Assembly: GCA_964059195.1 (NCBI GenBank)
Contig: CAXKWD010000005.1
Location: 155,153,265 to 155,217,264, forward strand
Source: Ectobius pallidus
Taxonomy: Eukaryota > Arthropoda > Insecta > Blattodea > Ectobiidae
Reading direction: 5' to 3'
DNA: 64,000 bases
Of this stretch, positions 11,877 to 24,233 are shown piece after piece. The notes below the pieces were generated by a model. It did not search any database, was not told the origin of the DNA, and saw only the letters and a list, made by a program, of their open reading frames with translations. Position 1 is the stretch's first letter; each line of letters begins with the position of its first letter. The translations under genes were made by a program, and so were the position numbers.

Positions 11877-12495
11877 GGGGAGGGTAGATATTTGAGTGGG
11901 TGTACACATCAGTAAGTAAATTTTCTTCGTCTATGTAAATCATGCATTTGACAAAATTTATTACCTGCCAATTGTGAAAGAACTCTATTTGACCAAAGAA
12001 TTTAGGTCCTACACAAGGAAAGCTGAAATATTAAACCAGAACCAGAAAATTAGGTAATTTAGGACCCATGTCATATAACATAATTTTACCCTCTATATGC
12101 AAGGAATGTTTCCCCAATGTTTTCGCCTACATTTTGTACCCTGTATACTCAAAAGTGTTTGTTACGTGACTGGTACTGATCCTCATACTAGTCATAATAG
12201 TAGACCACTAGACCGTCCTATCAGACAAACAATTAAGTAAAGAAAGGTTGTTTCTTTAACTTTGAAGATAACGCGCAAGGAATGCCACATGTTTGTTTTT
12301 TACAATTGTTAGTTATCCACAGAAACGGCCCTTGAAAACATGAGCGATAATTTCTCCAGTAACAGGTTGTGAGATTGTGATGCTTTGCCTTTTAAGTCGT
12401 TACTCGTGAAATATTGTATAAATAGGCTATTTCGAGTTTGTTAAAACAAACGATACACGGGAAGGGCGCTCGCAAGGTGACAGGTAGGTAATCAC

Positions 12496-12545
12496 TAGGG
12501 CAAGACATTAAGATGATTTTGCATCTGTTTTATATGAAGGTTAAA

Positions 12546-12593
<48 letters not shown>

Positions 12594-13146
12594 GGTGTCT
12601 CAAAAAAATGTACAAACACTTTGAATGAGTATAAAAACATTATTTATGAACATAGAGACTAGTTCAAAGGCTTGAATCACAGAAGAAACATGTAATTAAA
12701 GAATCTCTAAGAATCTCTAAGTGTCCATAGTTCATTTGAATTCAGATTTATTTGCAAACACCATAACAGTTTGTCTTGTAGCAATGTAGAACTTTTTTCT
12801 ATCTTTCTAAATGGCACGTATTTGCTAAGGGCAATTTTTTGGGCATGCCTGTTCAAAAAGAATTTCTTTTTCGCTAAGGATGTCCCAGTAGTATAAATTG
12901 ACTTACTTCTATAGTAACAAAATAAGTGTATTTTATATTGTAAATTCATATCTAACGCACTGTCAACCATTAAATTGTTTTTAGCAATTCATTATTTAAA
13001 AAACTAATAATAAATAATAATGGTAAATTTATTGTTAATTGTTTTAAATGTTGGGTCATTTTTCACTATTTTTAATTTTAGGTCGCAAATGCATATTTTA
13101 TTTTGCATTTTTTCACTATTTTGTGGCTATTAAATGCCTTGCCCTA
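12496..13146. mobile_element. hAT-like miniature element 1
   Basis: Ends TAGGGCAAGACATTAA and, inverted, TTAAATGCCTTGCCCTA; flanked by GTAATCAC (12488-12495) and GTAATTAC (13147-13154), an 8-bp target duplication with one difference. A (TA)n run at 12548-12590 and an ACAGGGTGTCTC start of another repeat lie inside. No transposase. Confidence 0.8.
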
Positions 13147-13528
13147 GTAATTACATTAGCCTTTATACAGTACGCTAGATTCGTGGTTAGATAAAGTATT
13201 ATGAACTGGGTATTATCTTATGAGATTTTATAATCCCATGACCGTTAAGGTATAATCAAAGCGTTGATATAAACTATTCGTCCTAAAACTTGAATTCTAA
13301 ACTAAACTTTTTCTAAACCATTTGATCTAAAACATGAAATTTTGCACTCTTAAAATGTAAACCGGAGTTAAAGTGTAATTTTCATTTTAAACAATAGTTC
13401 GTCTTCTGTTCGACTGTCCAATTTATCAGCAGAAACGATTCTCCTTGATCTCCCATCTATATTTCTCTGGGCTTCAATACAAAACACCACTTAATGGAAT
13501 ATTTAGACGGAAATGTTGCGTATTTTCC

Positions 13529-13630
13529 TTTCTCAATTTCATCCATCACATTTTAAAAACACTTTCTCAATTTCATCCATCACATTTTAAAAACACTTTC
13601 TCAATTTCATCCATCACATTTTAAAAACAC
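13529..13630 (+). repeat. Three tandem 34-bp units upstream of gene B
   Basis: The unit TTTCTCAATTTCATCCATCA plus 14 more bases occurs three times without a mismatch. It ends 145 bases before the gene B start codon, so it falls in the presumed promoter or 5' UTR. Confidence 0.97.
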
Positions 13631-13775
13631 TTGGACTGAGACAGTATATGTGTACTTTTCATTATTATGCAACACAAACCTAAAAGTTTAATCATCCATG
13701 TAGGGTATATGGTATATTTATGAAAGTAATGAAGAACATATATATCCCTAGGATACATTTCGCAATACAAGTAAC

Positions 13776-13917
13776 ATGCTTACCATCCTCTGGATTATTC
13801 TGAACACCATCACTATCTACGCCATTGCTATCAACACTACTACAGACTTTCCCCCAGAATTTCTGTTCGCAGCCGCAACGTCAGCATACCAGGTGGAAGG
13901 CGCATGGAACGAAGATG
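13776..13917 (+). CDS. Gene B exon 1
   Basis: 142 nt, ends in phase 1 within the Gly codon after WNED. Encodes the signal peptide, [16 protein letters not shown] (glycone-binding Gln) and VEGAWNED. Confidence 0.95.
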
Positions 13918-16900
13918 GTAAGAGGAGAAAGAGTATGACATGAATATTTTCAGTAATTTATTTAATTTTCGTTACAATAATATTGTTTGATGAACTGATT
14001 TTCGTTACCATAATATTGTTTAAGCTATAATAAATATATTTCTATGAAGGTCAATTTCTCATGCAAATTATAAATTCGTTCCTGACTGCAAAGAAAACAA
14101 TTGACAAAATTACTAGGCCCACAGTTTATTTTGTGTACCCTTATGCAAATTTTACATCGATTTTTAGTTTTATTTCGAGTTATTTTCCGTTATTTAATTA
14201 TAAATTTAAGACAAATTATTCCAAAAGATACATTAACCATTTAAGGGTAAAGATAAACAACTGATCATATCCCTGAAGTAATAAGTTGACTGAGTGTAGG
14301 CAATTTTCCACAAAACCCAAACAAGTTTGTTAAAATATCGAGATATGTTAATTGTCACAAAATTATCTGCGGTCAATTTTATGGCTGGGTTGGTACCTGT
14401 TTCGATAAGGTTGTTTGTCAAATAAGCTATTTAGAACTTGGCTGTTAGGAGTTTTGAAAAATGTTGAAATTGCCTGTTAAATTTGTTATTGATTTTGGGA
14501 TTTATACAAAGATAGTCATCGAAAAAGTTAATCCTAATAGTAAAATCGAAGGTTGTACATCTAATTTGGGGCAAAAGTGGCACAGAAAAATGCCTTTCAT
14601 AACAATTTGCTAATGCTGAAAGTGAATTTTGGAAATGGTTGAATTACGTTTTTGCCTACCATTTCAATATAGGCCAATAGAGGTCAATAAAGCCTAATAA
14701 AGCATAATGACACCGATGTGCATAAAAATAGTGATTACTTAATAGATACTTTTATACGAGAAAATAGCACTTTCTTGCCGAAAAAGTGGTCAAGTTTCTC
14801 GTCATATTCACTGCACACTTCTAATGTCTGCGTATCTTTCCACCCAGATTTAAAATCTAACTGTAAAAAAAGTAAAGAGTAAAGTGTTCCCTATACAGGC
14901 TATGGAGGAACAGGAGGTTGACGCTCCCAGATTTTTAGACATTCGGGCCGTGAGGGTGGTAAGTTTGTCCGCCTTACACACCGGCCGCCTTTGCCCCCCC
15001 CGATTGTTCCTGGTACTCATTTCTGTTAGAGGCTGAGTCGACCCCTGTGCCATAGTGTCACCAGAATGATTAGGCCAGTTGAAAAATTCCAACGACCTCA
15101 TCGGAGAGCGAACCCGCGACCTTCCGGTTTGTAGCACAGCGCTTCAACCCCTACGCTACGGCGTACCCCCAAACTTTAACTGTTACCACTATAAAATATA
15201 TTTAAATATACGAGCAAATTTCGCGATTTGAATATATAAAGAAAATTGCATACACTAAGAAGACATTAAAACGCAGAAAGTGATGGTAAGAATTTCTAAA
15301 TTCTTGTAATTTTAATAACTTTAATAAAGAGAACAACATTTTTAACCACATTCCTGAATCAGTAGGCCTACAAAGCGAGAAGGAAAATGCTGTATGTCTT
15401 TGCAGCAATAGACAGCTATATTTTGTGGCAATTCACCGACCCCGACTAATCTATACAGGATGATTCTAATTTTGATCAACAAACAATGCATTTATTTTTT
15501 GCGATTTGAAGTGGTAATGTTCTTGAGTACACATTACACATTAAACTAATTATTATTTAAAAAGGTACAATGTTAACTTATATTTAATTACAGGAAAAGG
15601 ACCAAGCATTTGGGACACTGGTACCCATGTTCATCCTGAGTACATGGTTGATAGGTCTAATGGAGACATAGCGGCTGACTCTTATCACAAATTCCGAGAG
15701 GATGTGCAGTTACTTAAAGAACTAGGGGTGAGTAAAGCAATGTATTCGTATGTACAGGGAAACTATTTTTTTCCTCGGCCAAAAAGAAATAAAATAGTGC
15801 AAACTCTGTTGTATAAACTTTCTCAAATTTATACGTGTTAAGATTTCTATTACTGGGATATTTAGATTGAAGAAAGAAATCGGTATGTATGTATGTATGT
15901 GTATAAGAAATCGGTACCATTTAAAATTAATACCCAGCCTCCAGGTTTAAATAGATATGGCCTAGTATCTTAGCGCATTACTGTACTGATACAATATTCT
16001 CCTTACAACATCACACATACTGAATAAAAAAACTGGTCTGGCCATTAGATATCCTAGGCCAAGACAAATAAATCAAGAAAAAACAAAGTCAATATAATTA
16101 TGATTTAGGCTCAATTTATTAGCGCTATTTTTAAGTGGGAATGTTTTTATGAACCTAAGCAGTACAATAGCTCCTTACTTTTTTGGCATTAACATTTGTT
16201 CAAGAAAATAGAACACGCTATATTTAAGCATACTGGTATTATTTTATAATTATTGATATTATAATTGATTTTATTATTATTAATAATACTTAGCTTATTT
16301 TGGATATTATAACTATATACAAATCACACAACGTGTTAGGATATTTGGGATTGCTATCGAGTCCCTATAGGGCAATAATTTATTCGTATGCATCTGTTTC
16401 TTTTATTCTGAGATGCCTTCTTGACTGATATTCAATTTAAGTGATTATGAAATTGGGTGACATATCGATGCCAGGGCAAGGAATTTAATAACCCCAAAAA
16501 TGCTTAAAAATGCATAGTAAAAATGCATTAAAATATTAGTTAAATGTCACAAATTTTAAAAATGGCCAAAATATCCATTATTACTTATAATTTTTTTTAG
16601 AACGGATAAGTTTATCGTAAAAAACAATTGAAGAATTGCATTTAAATTTATTATATAAAACGCTCTAGTTTTGTTACCACAAAGTAAATAAATGGCAATC
16701 ACAAAAAGCAAAATAGGCTTTACATTTATTGTGATGTGAACTACTACCCTTTTGAATCTGCTCAGTTATACCCCTTCCACTCTGTAGTTGTTCGTCCTAC
16801 GATGCGGGCTTTTAGGCCATTTCTCTGTACCTGGACTTTTTTAAATCCATGGGCAATTAATCGGCAGCGAAATTCTATTATGTTTTAGGTAGATGTGTAT

Positions 16901-19900
16901 AGATTCTCAATCTCGTGGTCAAGAGTTCTGCCAACTGGTTGGGTGAATAACGTGAATGAAAAAGGAGTACAGTACTACATGAAGCTCATTGATTTGCTGC
17001 TGGCGAATGGAATACAACCAATGGTAAGTAGGCCTAGTATTTGAAGACTGAAGCACTCAAACGAGAGATTATTATTTAGAATTATGTTTAGTTAGGTGAT
17101 ACAGATTCCAGTAGGCTATCGATCAACATCTAATAGTGTGAAACAATTTATTTACATATAAGTTATGACCAAAATATGACCAAGACTACAAAAAAGCCTA
17201 AAATATGACTTTATATGCAAAATAAAAACGGTCCGATTAGGATAACACGCGTGCAATTCGTGTTTACTTTGTTTTTGCGGCGAGAACGGAAGTCAGGATA
17301 AAAATATGACATGTAAAGAACATCCGAACCCTACTTATGAGTTATGATGGAACAGCATTACGAACATACCCGGAGCACCAACGATGAGCATTGTATACCT
17401 GTTTTGTATAATTGGAAGTGTACCCTATATGGAACAACAATAGGGCTACTGCCTGACAGATCAGATCAGCGAAGTGTAGGCTATATAAGGCATTTGTTTT
17501 GCAATAAAAAGACTATGTAATCAGGATGTTTAATTTGAGTAATGCGAAATCTTATTCTTGCGAGTAAATATGCTCCAAGTAAGTCTATGATAATGAAAAG
17601 GTTAAGATTTTGTAACAAACTCCCTCTAGGATTATGGGACGTTTTTCTTGCAGGTAAGTATGGTCGGTGACTGAGGTTTGCGACTCTGTTAAGGAAGTTA
17701 GAAATGTTGGAGGGGAAAAGTTTCCCGACTTCCTCTGAAGAAACTGCTGCTTTTTGAACTGACTTCACACCAATTGACCGGTTCCTTGGGAGGATCCTTA
17801 CAACCATCGTCTGCTTTTAAATTTCTTGATCCCCAAAGTTGTGTCACTACACACAAACTGTGACCTATTTGGATTCATAATAACTCTTCTTGTCAAGGAA
17901 TCAATATGGTATTTCTTTTATTCTTTTGTGTTGAACCGGTCCCAACATTGTCACAGAATAAACTCGATGTAATGGTTACAAATTTACAGTAAATAAATTA
18001 TTATGTATATTCTTAGGTCACGATGTACCACTGGGATTTGCCTCAGCCGTTTCAGGATCTCGGAGGTTGGCCCAACCCCATTATTGCTGAATACTTCGAG
18101 GACTACGCCGGATTTCTGTTCCGTACTTTTGGACACAAGGTAAGATACTGATCTACGGCCATAAGCACATATAAAAATTGACAAGCGCAAGCAATATAAT
18201 GATAGTGATCATAATTTCATATCAACTTAATATTGTCAACAACGTGTTCAAAACTTGTAAGAAAGTTGTTTTTACAATATAAACTATCTTTATCCTTTGT
18301 AAATTTGTATATTTCATTCTTAAATTTATCAATTCAATTGAATTTTATGTTATAAATAATAAATTATGTTTATTAATTGATTAATATTCCATGTACGGTA
18401 AATGTAAATTTCAAATATTGAAACGTATAATGTTAATAAAGTAGCCTATTTTTGTAAAATGTAGCATGCTTACAATATTGTGATATTAATTGTATATTGC
18501 ATAGTTTGCATTTCAAGGGTAATTAATAAATTTAAATGCATCAAATGTTAAGAAACCTTTATAAGTGTATGTATACAGTGCACGCCGCTTATCGTGAACA
18601 CTTCGGGATGGAGTTAATCAGATAATATTAACCGATTGATAACAGTAGCCGAAATAATTAATTGAACGTTATTTATTCATACCCACAATATATGTAACTA
18701 TGAACCACTGAACTACTCATAATACTCGTATGTATGTGTATATATATATATTATAATAATAATTGACTGCAAGCAACTATTTTTGCAATCAGTAAAGAAA
18801 CTTTAATTTTTTTTTTGTTTTCCACTAGCCAATATTTCACCATAGGTTCATGAACCTTACGCAAATCATTCATAAACAATTTTATTACAACGATTGATAA
18901 TTAAAAAACAAAAAACCCGGCTTCGAGGTGCATTTCACGAAAAAAGTGAGATGCCCGGGGAAAAAAAGATCTCAGAATAGAGTTCCCTAGCCCAATAACA
19001 CTCACTGAGTTTCGTCCAAATCATTCAATGTTTTCCCATTTAAGCGTGCGTTCAATGATCCCCTTCTATAAATCAGATCTATGCGAATCGTAAACAAAGG
19101 AATCAAGCTACAACCCAACAAAGCCGTTTTCCACAACAATCGAATTGCTTGTATGGAAGGTATTTAGTCTCAAAGAAAACATTTGATTTTTGGCATTAAA
19201 AATAAAAATTTTGCAAAATCCTTTTTTAGTGTGCACTTGCATTATGAAACGAAGTTACTGTCAAAATTCCAAGTCTCTACTTATTATAGTTTAGGCTCTA
19301 CGTTGATTCTCTTTCAGAAAATCAGTAAGGACAAAGCCACTTATGTGGATAGAGAAAATATATCTCCGCATTGTATTTTTTTAATGTCCCATTTATTAAT
19401 TTTTTTAAATCATATTGGAGGTCGTCGTAAAATTAATTTTACCACTAATTCGTAAACCTCATATCTTACTGACGTCTTGCCTTGCAGGTGAAATGGTGGA
19501 TAACCATAAACGAACCTATTCTAATTGGCATGGGATATGCAACGGGAACCTTTCCAGTGGCACCGTTTTTGGAGCAGCCAGGAATTGGCGACTACCTCGC
19601 AGGATATACAATACTTCTTGCGCACGCCCGAGCATACCGCTTGTATGACAAAGTCTTCAGATCCAGTCAAAATGGAAAAGTGGGAATATCTCTGAGTGTG
19701 AACTGGTATGAACCCAAGACTAAAAGCAAGGAGGACATAGAAGCTGCAGAACGCGCTATTCAATTTGAGGTAAGTAACACTACATGGTAAGCAAAGCAGT
19801 TGAAAATAAGTTTTATGTACAGTCCAGTGAACGGAAACTTTCCGAGGCTACTGGATTCTTCTCGTGTTTTTAAATTTATTTTTATGTAAAGTTGGCATTA

Positions 19901-21923
19901 GATCTCCCAGTCATCTGCGCCCACACCTGCCCTGGGTGAGCCAATCTCTAGAGCCTTTTTTCACATTTGGTCACCGGCGAAGAAGCACTGGTATAAATGG
20001 GAGGGTTCACACTGGATCACAAGTGACAGTCACCGCATTTTATGATTGCCAACAATGCAAGTTGTATAATACACAACTTAGTTGTATAATCGAGCTCAGC
20101 AAATCTAGTTATCCAGCCATGAGTTTAGATTTGATAAATACTGAAGATTTTATAATTGAAGTGGAAAGTCGACCTGCTATTTGAGATGTCAAAAGCGATT
20201 ACCAAATTGTTTTATCTTGTAGCTACTATTGGCAATACCTGCGGTGACCATCACAAGTGAACACACATAGATGGAGCTATAGGGTGGATGTTTAAACACC
20301 TCCTAGCAAGTCTCCTGTTTGGATTTCCCTTGCAAAGTCACATATCTTATTTGTCATGTCTTAACAATTACACACTTTTCCTTAGCTTGGATTGTATGCA
20401 CACCCTATATTCAGCAGTCACGGAGATTACCCTGATGTTGTGAAGGAAAGAGTGGCAGACAACAGCAAAGCTGAAGGATATTCCCGATCAAGGCTACCAA
20501 GCTTCACTTCAGACGAGGTAGACATAATCAGAGGTTCGGCAGATTTCTTCGGATTGAATCATTACACTTCTTACTGGGCAGAAGATGGCGTCGAAGGACA
20601 CGAGCCCTCTAGAGAAAGAGATGCTGGTGCCGTTGTTTCCGAAGATCCGAATTGTAAAACCACAGCCAGCAGCTGGCTAACGGTAAGTGAAAGACATTCA
20701 CAAGAGTAATAAAATAAGATCACATTTTTTTATGTAATATATAACTTCACACTTCTTGGTTCAAAATTTGTGACCGTGCCAAGGAAACCCGTTTCCGCGT
20801 AACAGTACAAAACCGCTATCAGGGTTAACATGTCGATGTTTAGATTCTATCGCCATATATTAAGTGCCAGAATGGTACTTTCTGAGATTGTGTGGTGGAC
20901 AGGAAAATGTCTATCCTTCCATCTTTCTGTCTGTCCGTGTGCCTGTACGCGCCATAACTCAAATACGCTTTATCGGATTTTCATGAAACTTGGTATACGC
21001 ATTTATAACGTCCATGGAAAGAAGTCTATTGATATTGGACCAAATCGATTGACCAGTACTGGAGTAATGCCCAATTTAGTGCCTATTTATGGTAATAGGC
21101 TATATTAGAAAGAATTTATAAAATGCAAATCAGTTCTCATGACAACATATTGTTTTACAGTGTTCATATACGGGTTTAAAAGTTGCAATACAGATAGCTT
21201 TGACAAATAACACTACCCACATATTCCTTCACATATGCTTATTGAAGGAACGAGTGGCAAGGAACGACTTTTGATCTTCCGTAAACCTTGCTTAATGATT
21301 CGATCTGGAGCTTAACTCGGAAATCGATTAAAAAACTTATTTTCTGCATATCATAATTGCACTTACCACTGATTAAACAAAAACATTCTGGCACTTTGTT
21401 ACATCAGTTTATCTGATTTTATTTTTATCACGGTAGCGAACCAAGGATTTACATTTTTTATCGCAGCACTGAATGAACTGTCTTACAGAGATGAATTTTA
21501 ATGTTTCAGGAGGTTCCGTACGGGTACCGAAAAATCTTCCAATGGATCAAGGAAAGGTATAATAATCCTCCGGTATTCGTGACAGAGAACGGAGTCTCAG
21601 ACCATGGTCAACTTGAGGACAACGAAAGAGTGAACTATCTCGTGACTTTCATGAACGAGATGAACAAAGCGAAGAAGTTAGATGGGTGTAACATAATCGG
21701 ATATACGGTATGGAGTTTGTTGGACAATTTTGAATGGAATGGAGGCTACACACAACATTTCGGTGTGTACAGTGTTAACTTCACCGATCCTAACCGACCT
21801 CGAACAGCAAAGAAATCAGCACGTGTCTTGAGAAAGATCTTTCGGACTCGAAATCTACCAAAACACATTCCCGACGGATATTGCGGTAAATGTAAGCCAA
21901 CGATTCCCTTCAGAAATATCTAG
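13776..21923 (+). CDS. Gene B: GH1 beta-glycosidase, complete, 7 exons
   Basis: Complete secreted retaining beta-glycosidase of 508 aa. Exons: 13776-13917, 15594-15727, 16889-17023, 18017-18139, 19488-19769, 20386-20682, 21510-21923 (1527 nt with stop). The start was chosen because this ATG opens a signal peptide ([18 protein letters not shown]) right before the mature GH1 start. Domain: one GH1 TIM barrel, residues about 27-490. Hallmarks: [32 protein letters not shown] (acid/base E187), FGLNHYT, VTENG (nucleophile E397), SLLDNFEW. N-glycosylation sequons at NTT and NFT. All catalytic and glycone-binding residues are present, so it should be an active enzyme; the C-terminal tail ends [13 protein letters not shown]. 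Sister copy of gene A. In insects such enzymes act in digestion or in pheromone/defence chemistry; which applies here is unknown. Confidence 0.97.
13918..15593 (+). other. Gene B intron 1
   Basis: Contains the SINE at 14866-15171; its last 230 bases align with 1-430 of gene A intron 1. The rest is AT-rich with no recognisable content. Confidence 0.75.
14866..15171 (-). mobile_element. tRNA-derived SINE, family 2
   Basis: On the - strand the head reads CGCCGTAGCGTAGGGGTTG (A box) and GGTCGCGGGTTCGCTCTCC (B box), followed by a unique body and an A/G-rich tail near 14866-14880. A possible but imperfect target duplication (TAACTGT) flanks it. Confidence 0.75.
15594..15727 (+). CDS. Gene B exon 2
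   Basis: 134 nt, phase 1 to 0. [17 protein letters not shown]... to ELG; donor GTGAGT. Confidence 0.96.
15728..16888 (+). other. Gene B intron 2
   Basis: Colinear with gene A intron 2 but lacking the 1-kb insertion. A hAT-like start CAGGGCAAGGAATTTAATA occurs at 16472; its other end is not identifiable. Confidence 0.75.
16889..17023 (+). CDS. Gene B exon 3
   Basis: 135 nt, phase 0 to 0. [17 protein letters not shown] to QPM; acceptor TTTTAG, donor GTAAGT. Confidence 0.96.
17024..18016 (+). other. Gene B intron 3, with hAT-like fragment 17163-17333
   Basis: Colinear with gene A at both ends. In the middle, about 17163-17333 is a truncated copy of the AAATATGAC-rich element seen complete at 27626-28259: it shares AAAACGGTCCGATTAGGATA and ends CATCCGAACCCTA. 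Gene A carries an LINE fragment at the matching place instead. Confidence 0.75.
18017..18139 (+). CDS. Gene B exon 4
   Basis: 123 nt, phase 0 to 0. [20 protein letters not shown] to GHK. Confidence 0.96.
18140..19487 (+). other. Gene B intron 4
   Basis: Colinear with gene A intron 4 except for about 280 extra bases at 18633-18915, bounded by two copies of CGATTGATAA (18633-18642 and 18891-18900). Repeat shared with genes A and C at about 18916-19400. Confidence 0.65.
19488..19769 (+). CDS. Gene B exon 5, acid/base catalytic exon
   Basis: 282 nt, phase 0 to 0. [10 protein letters not shown] with acid/base E187, then [13 protein letters not shown]. The Cys of gene A in KTKCQED is Ser here (KTKSKED). 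Confidence 0.97.
19770..20385 (+). other. Gene B intron 5
   Basis: Short version of gene A intron 5, without the 860-bp insert. No other feature seen. Confidence 0.75.
20386..20682 (+). CDS. Gene B exon 6
   Basis: 297 nt, phase 0 to 0. [31 protein letters not shown], to WLT. Confidence 0.96.
20860..21398 (+). mobile_element. Miniature TIR element, AAGTGCCAGAAT family (gene B intron 6)
   Basis: Fuller than the gene A copy: it includes the GTCTGTCCGTGTG run and the block CATAACTCAAATACGC. The ends AAGTGCCAGAAT / ATTCTGGCACTT are inverted repeats. Fills most of intron 6 (20683-21509). Confidence 0.8.
21510..21923 (+). CDS. Gene B exon 7 (terminal), nucleophile exon
   Basis: 414 nt with TAG stop. 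[14 protein letters not shown] (E397), [13 protein letters not shown] with the usual Glu, [12 protein letters not shown]. Confidence 0.97.
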   Translation, partial: EVPYGYRKIFQWIKERYNNPPVFVTENGVSDHGQLEDNERVNYLVTFMNEMNKAKKLDGCNIIGYTVWSLLDNFEWNGGYTQHFGVYSVNFTDPNRPRTAKKSARVLRKIFRTRNLPKHIPDGYCGKCKPTIPFRNI

Positions 21924-22260
21924 TAAATTTGTTCATATATCAATGTGAAGAACGACCGTCGGTAGAAAGCGGTGCAAATTCAACAAGTGCTTTCTGAGAA
22001 AATTTCAAAAACTGAGAAATAGAATTCCTTACTGTATGAAACTATTTCTGTTTTTGGTTGGGAAAGTTTGTGCTACAAAAAGTACCAGTAGGTTTACGAT
22101 GGAATTGTTTCGTCTTATTTCGCAATACTTGTCTAAAGAACTAAAGTTTAATAATTAGAGTCCAGGTTTGTATGCAAAATGCATGTCTTTTTTATATATT
22201 TAAAAGTATGCGTAAATGATATATTTTATAAGTAGCACTTTTCCAAACAATTTGACCAGT

Positions 22261-22491
22261 TATAAGATTTGAAGCTTTCATGGCGTTGATTACTCAGGAT
22301 GGCTTCACGGGTTATCAGCCGTGTCAACATTATAAGATTCAAGCTTTCGCCCATCCTCTCTCTGTGGCCTTCCAGATGGCCGAAAGCTTGAATTTTATAA
22401 TGTTGACATGGCTGATAACCCGTGGAAGGCCACAGAGGGAAGATGGCCGAAAGCTTGAATCTTACGGCTGATAACCCGTGAAGCCATCTTG
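22261..22491. mobile_element. 231-bp nested-palindrome insertion with 12-bp target duplication
   Basis: Flanked by AATTTGACCAGT at 22249-22260 and 22492-22503. The same 12 bases occur once, uninterrupted, in the paralogous flank of gene A (9558-9569), which is the empty site. The insert is built from repeated inverted words (AAGCTTGAAT / ATTCAAGCTT, GGTTATCAGCC / GGCTGATAACC, CCACAGAG / CTCTGTGG) and can fold on itself over most of its length. Confidence 0.9.
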
Positions 22492-22776
22492 AATTTGACC
22501 AGTGTTTGTTAATGCATAGAAATGCATATTAAGGGGGGGGGAATGTTTAAAAGAAAAAAGTGCGTGTTTTACTCATAAATGTGGTATTAAATTATATTTC
22601 CCCTTTAGACAGTTAATATTACTGGTACTTAATAAAGTGTTTGTAACCAGTCCATATATTTTTTATTCATATGTATATTTATTTATAAATGGATGTATTT
22701 ATGTATGTACTCTGGAATCCCTGGAGCTTAAACTAAATGTGCAGCAGCGGAGTTTCTTATAAAAATAAACAAAAGG

Positions 22777-22881
22777 GTCCCAGATGAGTCTACATTGCGC
22801 AAAAACTATGTACCACAGTGTTTTCAGGATGTAATTTCTAAAATACTGGATACATTGGAACACGACGCTGCAGGACAGTGA
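22777..22881 (+). pseudogene. hAT transposase-like fragment (copy of 9861)
   Basis: Reads VPDESTLRKNYVPQCFQDV and ILDTLEHD, then stops at TGA. Up to about 22853 it is colinear with gene A's flank, after which the two diverge: this is the right edge of the detectable A/B duplication. Confidence 0.6.
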
Positions 22882-23430
22882 GTTGCTAGTGGGCCTATGT
22901 AGTCCACGTGATTTAGGTGTTAATAAATATAATGATTTAGCTATTACGCTCTTAATTTTTAATTTTTGAAATAATTATCGCGGGCGAAGCCGCGGGCACA
23001 TGCTAGTACTGTATATAATCGACTAAACAGCCTCAAAAACGAACTCTTGTGAACTGTGCTTTATACTTTCACATTAGGTTGTTTACTTTTGCTCAGTACA
23101 CATCTTGGATCAAGTATAGTCAATGTTAAAAACTGTGTACTTGGAATACAAAGTCAATATAATAAAACTAACGGTATGTCGTTAAAGAAATGCAAAATTA
23201 TAATAAAAGATTTTTGGTGAGTAAAAGAAAAGCTTATCTTTCATTTTTCTAGGACTATCTACTTCTGGGGATGCATATCGGCATGCCATACTAAGCCCTT
23301 TGAAACTTTTGCACAGTTTCACTTAAAACTTTTTACAGTATACTCTGTAAAAATCCAACCAAGAGTTCGATTTGTAGACTAACATACAATTATAATTTGA
23401 GTTAGGAAGATACACAGTGAAGTGATTTCA

Positions 23431-23611
23431 AACTTCAAGACTGTTGAGATCGGGATTAACTTAATACGTATATTTACCTCAGAATGCATTTCGATGGAAA
23501 CTTTCCACCCTCATCAGCTGATCCGATGGTGGAAAGTTTCCATCGAAATGCATTCTGTGGTAAATATACCTATTAAGTGAAGTTCGTGTGAAAATCCCGA
23601 TTTCAACAATC
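23431..23611. repeat. Hairpin-forming inverted repeat
   Basis: The core arms 23468-23509 and 23528-23569 (42 bp each, about one mismatch) include CAGAATGCATTTCGATGG and its inverse, around an 18-base loop containing CAGCTG. Less perfect complementarity continues outwards (ATCGGGATT / AATCCCGAT). Non-coding. Confidence 0.9.
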
Positions 23612-24233
23612 TTTAACATACAATGTTTAATTACTCATAATGAATATAGACCTAATTTTATTTTATAATTTTAATTTATTTATTTTAGTAGTTTATATTA
23701 GTATTTACACTAGTATTAGGGGAAACTTGACACCGTCTTTACATTTATTATATCTTCGACAGTAAAAATTATTAATATTATTATTATTAAGTTGAAATAA
23801 AATAAGTCTAAGAACCAATTCACTTAAGAAGAAATATATTTTTCGCCAGCTTTACAGATTTAAAATGTTATAATGTACTATTGCAAGGAGTATAAATTAT
23901 TGTCTCTGATAATAACCAAAGACGATTGAAAGATGATGGAGAGAGAATCGACTAAGGCCACCTTGATTTTTATATCAATATTTTTATTTGAATTTTAGTC
24001 ATCTTTTCGACTTTTCTATGATCCCAGTATGGTTTCAGCTGAAGCTATTCCGTACCAGAATTCCTTATTCCTTCTCCATCATCCTTGAACATTGGATACG
24101 TTTTTCTTTTTTTAATTCAGCTTTGTTCAACATCGAGGTCATAACACCTAGGCGGGTTCTGTAGGTATATCCGAATTGGCTAATTACTGATGTGCATGTG
24201 TTTTCTATTGTTGATGTGTTATGACTTGTTAAT

